A stretch of 18,877 bases of DNA from Cyanobacteriota bacterium (GTDB taxonomy: Bacteria; Cyanobacteriota; Cyanobacteriia; Phormidesmidales; Phormidesmidaceae), in contig JAIXUR010000273.1 in NCBI GenBank assembly GCA_027483425.1, forward strand, positions 1 through 18,877, read 5' to 3'. Position 1 is the first letter of the stretch, and every line of letters starts with the position of its first letter. This document shows, one piece after another, positions 15,463 to 18,877 of the stretch. The notes beneath the pieces were generated by a model, which saw only the letters and a list, made by a program, of their open reading frames with translations, searched no databases and had not been told where the DNA came from. Both the position numbers and the translations under genes were made by a program.

Positions 15463-16953
15463 ATGAGAGCAATCATGGTAGTGGGAACAGCCTCCCACGT
15501 GGGTAAATCACTGATTACCACGGCCCTTTGTCGCATCATCAGCCGCCGGGGCTGGCGAGTCGCCCCCTTTAAGGGGCAAAACATGGCCCTCAATTCCTAC
15601 GTCACCGCTACCGGCGGCGAGATGGGCTATGCCCAGGCGGTCCAGGCCTGGGCCGCTGGGGTAGCTCCCCAGGTCGAAATGAACCCCATCCTGCTCAAGC
15701 CCCAGGGCGACATGACCTCCCAGGTCATTCTCAAGGGCCGGGCCGTAGGACGCACCACCTCAGCCCAGTACTACGAAAACTTCTTCGACCAGGGCTGGCA
15801 GGCCATTCAAGAGAGCCTGACTCGGCTCAGCCAAGACTATGATTTCTTAGTTTGCGAAGGGGCTGGTAGCCCGGTGGAGGTTAACCTCAAACACCGCGAC
15901 CTCACCAATATGAGGGTGGCCAAACACCTCAATGCCCCCACGGTCTTGGTGGCCGACATCGATCGCGGCGGTGTATTTGCTCACATCATTGGCACCCTGG
16001 AGCTGATGGAGCCTGACGAGCGAGCCCTAGTCAAAGGCATCATCATTAACAAGTTTCGGGGGCAACGGGAGGTGCTCGACCCCGGCCTCACCTGGATCAA
16101 GGAGCGCACCGGCATTCCGGTACTGGGCGTCGTGCCCTGGATGGAAAATGCCCTGCCGGCCGAAGACTCCCTCAGCCTGCTCGATCGCACCCCCGGCAGC
16201 AAAAAACAGGCCGACATTACGATCGCGGTGATTCGCCTGCCCCGCATTTCTAACTTCACCGACTTTGACCCCCTGGAGGCCGAGCCCAATGTGCGGGTAG
16301 TCTACCTCAGCCCCAAGGAAAAGCTCAGCTACCCCGATGCGGTGATTATCCCCGGTACCAAAACCACCATCGCCGATCTGCTGATTTTGCAGCGCAGCGG
16401 CATGGCCGAGGAGATTCAAAACTACGTGGCGTCCGGCGGTACCGTGATGGGTGTCTGCGGCGGGTTTCAAATGATGGGGCAGTTTCTGGCTGACCCCGAG
16501 GGCATCGAAGGCCACGAGGGGCGTTTCCCAGGTCTCGACCTGTTCCCCCTGCGGACGGTGATTACCCAGCAAAAAATCGCTCGCCAGCGCACGGTCAGTT
16601 CTCGCTTTCCCCAGGCGGGGCTACCGGTGTCGGGCTACGAACTGCACCAGGGCCGTACCCAGTTGATTCTCTCCGAAGGCGAAGATCAGAGCGGCACCAA
16701 ATTCGAGTTTTTATTCGAAGACCGCAGCCTAGGCGTTGTCGACAGCACCCAGTCGCTGTGGGGTACCTACCTCCACGGCATTTTTGACAATGGCCCCTGG
16801 CGGCGGGCCTGGCTCAACCGCCTGCGCCAGCAGCGGGGCCTGGGGTCGCTACCCACGGGCATTCCCAACTATCGCGAGCAGCGAGAGGTCCTGCTGAATG
16901 AACTGGCTGAGTCGGTCGGCGAGCATCTAGATCTAACGCCGCTGCTAGGGTAG
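15463..16953 (+). CDS. cobQ: Cobyric acid synthase (adenosylcobyric acid synthase)
   Basis: CobQ (CbiP) amidates four side chains of adenosylcobyrinic acid a,c-diamide with glutamine and ATP, late in cobamide synthesis. The 496-residue length is normal. The N-terminal P-loop NTPase domain shows the ATP-binding loop GTASHVGKS (8-16) and the family block FKGQNMALNSYVT (36-48), followed by ADIDRGGVFAH. The C-terminal class I glutamine-amidotransferase-like domain shows GVCGGFQMMG, with nucleophile Cys332, and WGTYLHGIFDN, with catalytic His438, so both halves look functional. The ATG is preceded by GGAGA at six bases. No other cobalamin gene is near, and I saw no cobalamin-riboswitch motif upstream, so expression is probably constitutive or tied to the neighbour upstream. 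Cyanobacteria commonly make pseudocobalamin, which needs this step. Confidence 0.98.
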   Translation: MRAIMVVGTASHVGKSLITTALCRIISRRGWRVAPFKGQNMALNSYVTATGGEMGYAQAVQAWAAGVAPQVEMNPILLKPQGDMTSQVILKGRAVGRTTSAQYYENFFDQGWQAIQESLTRLSQDYDFLVCEGAGSPVEVNLKHRDLTNMRVAKHLNAPTVLVADIDRGGVFAHIIGTLELMEPDERALVKGIIINKFRGQREVLDPGLTWIKERTGIPVLGVVPWMENALPAEDSLSLLDRTPGSKKQADITIAVIRLPRISNFTDFDPLEAEPNVRVVYLSPKEKLSYPDAVIIPGTKTTIADLLILQRSGMAEEIQNYVASGGTVMGVCGGFQMMGQFLADPEGIEGHEGRFPGLDLFPLRTVITQQKIARQRTVSSRFPQAGLPVSGYELHQGRTQLILSEGEDQSGTKFEFLFEDRSLGVVDSTQSLWGTYLHGIFDNGPWRRAWLNRLRQQRGLGSLPTGIPNYREQREVLLNELAESVGEHLDLTPLLG

Positions 16954-17030
16954 ATCGTGGGTTTTGAGGTATGCGGGGCAGACGGCGTGGGATATTCTGA
17001 CTACGGGCGTTCAGCTATTTCCGGTATCCC

Positions 17031-17957
17031 ATGACCGCATCTCCGCGTACTACGGCTGGTAAACCCTGGCCCTTCAGGTTTACTCTTCCCCAAAGAGTCA
17101 TTCCCTACTTGTTTTTGCTGCCCGCCCTGGCGGCGCTGTGGATTTCGGTGTTCTGGCCTGCCCTAAGAGCCTTCTATCTCAGCTTTACCACCTTTGGGGT
17201 TGACCTGACAGCGCCCCCCACTTGGGTGGGCGGGGCCAATGTGCAGCGGCTGATGGGCGACGAAATTTTTTGGCAGACGGTGCGCAATACCCTGGTGTAC
17301 CTGGTGGGGGTCGTGCCGATTCTGACCTTTGCACCGCTGGGACTGGCCATCTTAGTGAACCGGCAGCTGCGGGGCATGCACTGGCTGCGGGTGGCCTACT
17401 ACTCGCCCGTGGTGGTGTCGATGGTGGTGGCGGGCATTGCCTGGCGCTGGCTCTACGCCGAGACGGGGCTGTTTAACCAGGTGTTAAAGGCCCTAGGCCT
17501 CACCGAAAACGGGATTCCCTGGCTGACTAGCCCGGCCCTGGCCCTGGTTAGCGTCATGGTCGTGACGGTGTGGAAAGGGTTGGGCTACTACATGGTGATT
17601 TACCTGGCGGGGCTCCAGAGCATTCCCCAGGACCTATACGAGGCGGCGGCGCTGGATGGTTCCGACGGCTGGCATCGCCACTGGGATATTACCCTGCCGT
17701 TGATGCGACCCTACCTGGTGCTGGTCAGCGTGATTGCTGCGATCGCGGCTACCAAAGTCTTTGAAGAAGTCTATATCATGACCCAGGGCGGCCCTCGCCA
17801 CAGCTCTAAAACCGTGGTCTACTACATTTACGAGCAGGCCTTTCAAAAGCTCGAAATTAGCTATGCCTGCACCATTGGCCTGGCGCTATTTTTGGTGATT
17901 TTAGCCCTGTCTGCCCTGCGCCTAGCGGTTAACGACAGCACTGGCCCCATCGCCTAG
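17031..17957 (+). CDS. Carbohydrate ABC importer permease (MalF/UgpA type), orphan
   Basis: This is one membrane subunit of a binding-protein-dependent sugar importer. It has 308 residues, with six hydrophobic segments: the first at about 23-45 (VIPYLFLLPALAALWISVFW), the others from about 80 to the end. The EAA motif that contacts the ATPase is clear at about 203-225: EAAALDGSDGWHRHWDITLP. The late TQGGP motif is typical of the MalF/UgpA/LacF subgroup rather than MalG. Such a permease normally needs a MalG-type partner, a substrate-binding protein and an ATPase; none is encoded here, as the next gene is on the other strand and unrelated. Glucosylglycerol, sucrose or another sugar are all possible substrates. 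The ATG lacks a clear Shine-Dalgarno. It begins 77 bases after cobQ and may be co-transcribed with it. Confidence 0.93.
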   Translation: MTASPRTTAGKPWPFRFTLPQRVIPYLFLLPALAALWISVFWPALRAFYLSFTTFGVDLTAPPTWVGGANVQRLMGDEIFWQTVRNTLVYLVGVVPILTFAPLGLAILVNRQLRGMHWLRVAYYSPVVVSMVVAGIAWRWLYAETGLFNQVLKALGLTENGIPWLTSPALALVSVMVVTVWKGLGYYMVIYLAGLQSIPQDLYEAAALDGSDGWHRHWDITLPLMRPYLVLVSVIAAIAATKVFEEVYIMTQGGPRHSSKTVVYYIYEQAFQKLEISYACTIGLALFLVILALSALRLAVNDSTGPIA

Positions 17958-17969
17958 ATTCTCGGCGAT
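17949..17969. terminator. Possible hairpin at the convergent permease/DCC ends
   Basis: ATCGCC (17949-17954) and GGCGAT (17964-17969) are exact reverse complements across nine bases and overlap the permease stop codon, 12 bases before the end of the convergent DCC gene. No T-run follows, so terminator activity is tentative. Confidence 0.3.
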
Positions 17970-17980
17970 AGGGGTGGCGG

Positions 17981-18469
17981 CTAAACTTGGCAGCGACCCG
18001 GCTCAGGATCGCGACACCCACCGTGACCTCCAACCTGACGCCGAGCCTCGCGCTCAGCCAAAATTGTCTTGAGGCTAGGTCGCCCGGTGACGGCTAAGCG
18101 CCAGTCAGCCCAAACCCCGTAGGCCCAGTCGACTAGGGCACCGATCATCGGCCAGCCCGTGGGGGCGTAGATCCAGCCGATGCCCAGGGCCGCATAAACC
18201 TGGCGAAATACGGCTACGTTTTTGACGACCGTGCCGTCGGGCAGCACCGCGTGGATCCGGCCCATGGCCGTGGCAAAGTCCACGCCCCCGTTCTCGTCTG
18301 GTGAATAGTTAGCGTCAGCAATGTCGGTAAAGGCCACCAGGCCGCGCCCGTTGTCTTTTGTTCTCAGAAAATTGACTTCCCGTAGACACAGGGGACAGTC
18401 GCCATCGTAGAGGAGCTTAATTTTCCAGGTGGTGGTTATGGCAGCGGGAGAAGCGGCGGCGGTCGTCAT
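17981..18469 (-). CDS. DCC-family thiol-disulfide oxidoreductase
   Basis: This is a thioredoxin-like protein of the DCC (DUF393) family, named for its Asp-x-x-Cys-x-x-Cys motif. Here the motif is intact: YDGDCPLCLREV with Cys25 and Cys28. Function in the family is predicted rather than proven: thiol-disulfide exchange on an unknown partner. It has 162 residues; after an Ala/Thr-rich start come the motif, FTDIADANYSPDENGGVDFATAMGR (about 47-71), then GTVVKNVAVFRQVYAALG and a Trp-rich segment (VDWAYGVWADWRL). There is no signal peptide, so it should be cytoplasmic. Two further Cys lie in the C-terminal 15 residues. It has a weak Shine-Dalgarno. It is a single gene on the minus strand, downstream of crtB and 234 bases from it. 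Confidence 0.9.
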   Translation of the reverse strand: MTTAAASPAAITTTWKIKLLYDGDCPLCLREVNFLRTKDNGRGLVAFTDIADANYSPDENGGVDFATAMGRIHAVLPDGTVVKNVAVFRQVYAALGIGWIYAPTGWPMIGALVDWAYGVWADWRLAVTGRPSLKTILAEREARRQVGGHGGCRDPEPGRCQV

Positions 18470-18678
18470 AGGAACCTAACGGCAAGGGCAGGATGGGAGC
18501 CCAAAATACTCCTATACATATCTTAAGGAATAGGCTTCTATCTGGCCCGGCTGTTTGAACAGGGCATTCTCTGGTGCCATTAACCGCCTGGCTACGAGAC
18601 CCATGCGAGGCAGGTCAAACAATCGGGGCTGGCCCAACTCACCGACCCATCGACTCAACTGCCTACCCATTCAACCCA

Positions 18679-18700
18679 GGGCAGACAGACGGGTCTGCCC
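18679..18700. repeat. Inverted repeat downstream of crtB
   Basis: GGGCAGAC (18679-18686) and GTCTGCCC (18693-18700) are exact reverse complements with a six-base loop, followed by CTAC, directly next to the crtB stop. The GGGCAGAC...GTCTGCCCCTAC pattern resembles short palindromic repeats scattered in cyanobacterial intergenic DNA. It could also work as the crtB terminator, but lacks a T-run. Confidence 0.5.
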
Positions 18701-18703
18701 CTA

Positions 18704-18877
18704 CTACAGCACCCGAGCTTTGATCAACGTACCGGGCAAGGTCAATAGCTTACGTAGTGAGGGCACGTAGGCGCGCTGGGTAAAGACGTCGTAGCCGTTT
18801 TTCTCAATCACATCCAAAATTTGACGGTAGAGGGCCAGGGCCGTCCACACTGGCCAGCGGGCATCTTCACTCAGCAG
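18704..18877 (-). CDS. crtB: Phytoene synthase, C-terminal end (partial)
   Basis: Phytoene synthase condenses two geranylgeranyl diphosphates to phytoene, the first step of carotenoid synthesis. Only the last 57 residues are in the window; the frame is open to the right edge and ends in TAG at 18704-18706. The visible stretch matches the end of plant-type and cyanobacterial CrtB: EDARWPVWTALALYRQIL, then DVIEKNGYDVFTQRAYV, then a basic RKLLTLPGTL tail. The aspartate-rich catalytic motifs lie outside. In cyanobacteria crtB often follows the phytoene desaturase gene (crtP/pds), which would lie beyond the right edge; this cannot be seen here. Confidence 0.9.
   Translation of the reverse strand: MLSEDARWPVWTALALYRQILDVIEKNGYDVFTQRAYVPSLRKLLTLPGTLIKARVL

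Noticed and set aside
18555..18770. A 71-residue frame at the right end
   Set aside because: It overlaps the end of crtB on the opposite strand and the inverted repeat; its composition is not protein-like.
1..18877. CRISPR array, IS element, prophage, tRNA or rRNA
   Set aside because: No regularly spaced repeats, transposase or integrase motifs, terminal repeats, or RNA-gene signatures were seen on either strand.

Overview
The window is a piece of a GC-rich cyanobacterial chromosome. The octamer GCGATCGC (HIP1), a hallmark of many cyanobacterial genomes, occurs 20 times by eye, and several genes are of cyanobacterial type: a GUN4-domain protein, a solitary cyanase, the C-terminal end of phytoene synthase, a GlgX of the cyanobacterial type and an Npun_F0494-like protein. 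GC content and protein style suggest a filamentous Leptolyngbya/Nodosilinea-like organism. That placement is an inference; no rRNA or tRNA gene is present to test it.

Layout. 2-1621 (+): a DrrAB-like ABC exporter pair, cut at the left edge. 1759-2127 (+): a small secreted protein of unknown function. 2168-2848 (-): a coiled-coil/GUN4-domain protein, convergent with it. 7684-3083 (-): a two-gene RND efflux operon, lipoprotein membrane-fusion protein then HAE1-type pump, with no outer-membrane channel or regulator gene beside it. 7685-8119: the only gene-free stretch above 300 bases, a divergent regulatory region with an AT-rich core. 8120-9622 (+): a SulP anion transporter with a STAS domain, probably starting at TTG. 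9724-11874 (-): a secreted GHL10-type glycosidase-like protein. 12139-12582 (+): cyanase, packed 8 bases from the convergent glgX (12591-14654, -). 14883-15320 (+): an Npun_F0494-like protein, followed by cobQ (15463-16953, +) and an orphan MalF-type sugar permease (17031-17957, +). 17981-18469 (-): a DCC-family thiol-disulfide oxidoreductase. 18704-18877 (-): the 3' end of crtB, running off the right edge.

How the genes fit together. The neighbourhood looks like ordinary core and semi-core metabolism in many short transcription units rather than a genomic island. Two units are clear multi-gene systems: the ABC exporter pair and the RND operon, both exporters of hydrophobic or toxic compounds. 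GlgX (glycogen breakdown), the lone sugar permease and the GHL10 protein all concern carbohydrates but are not co-transcribed. Cyanase and SulP both handle small inorganic anions; cyanase yields ammonia and CO2.

No phage, IS element, CRISPR array, toxin-antitoxin or defence cassette was found, and I do not see a convincing new multi-gene system. The most interesting items are the coiled-coil/GUN4 protein, the small secreted protein next to it, the orphan permease, and several short palindromes and direct repeats in intergenic DNA.
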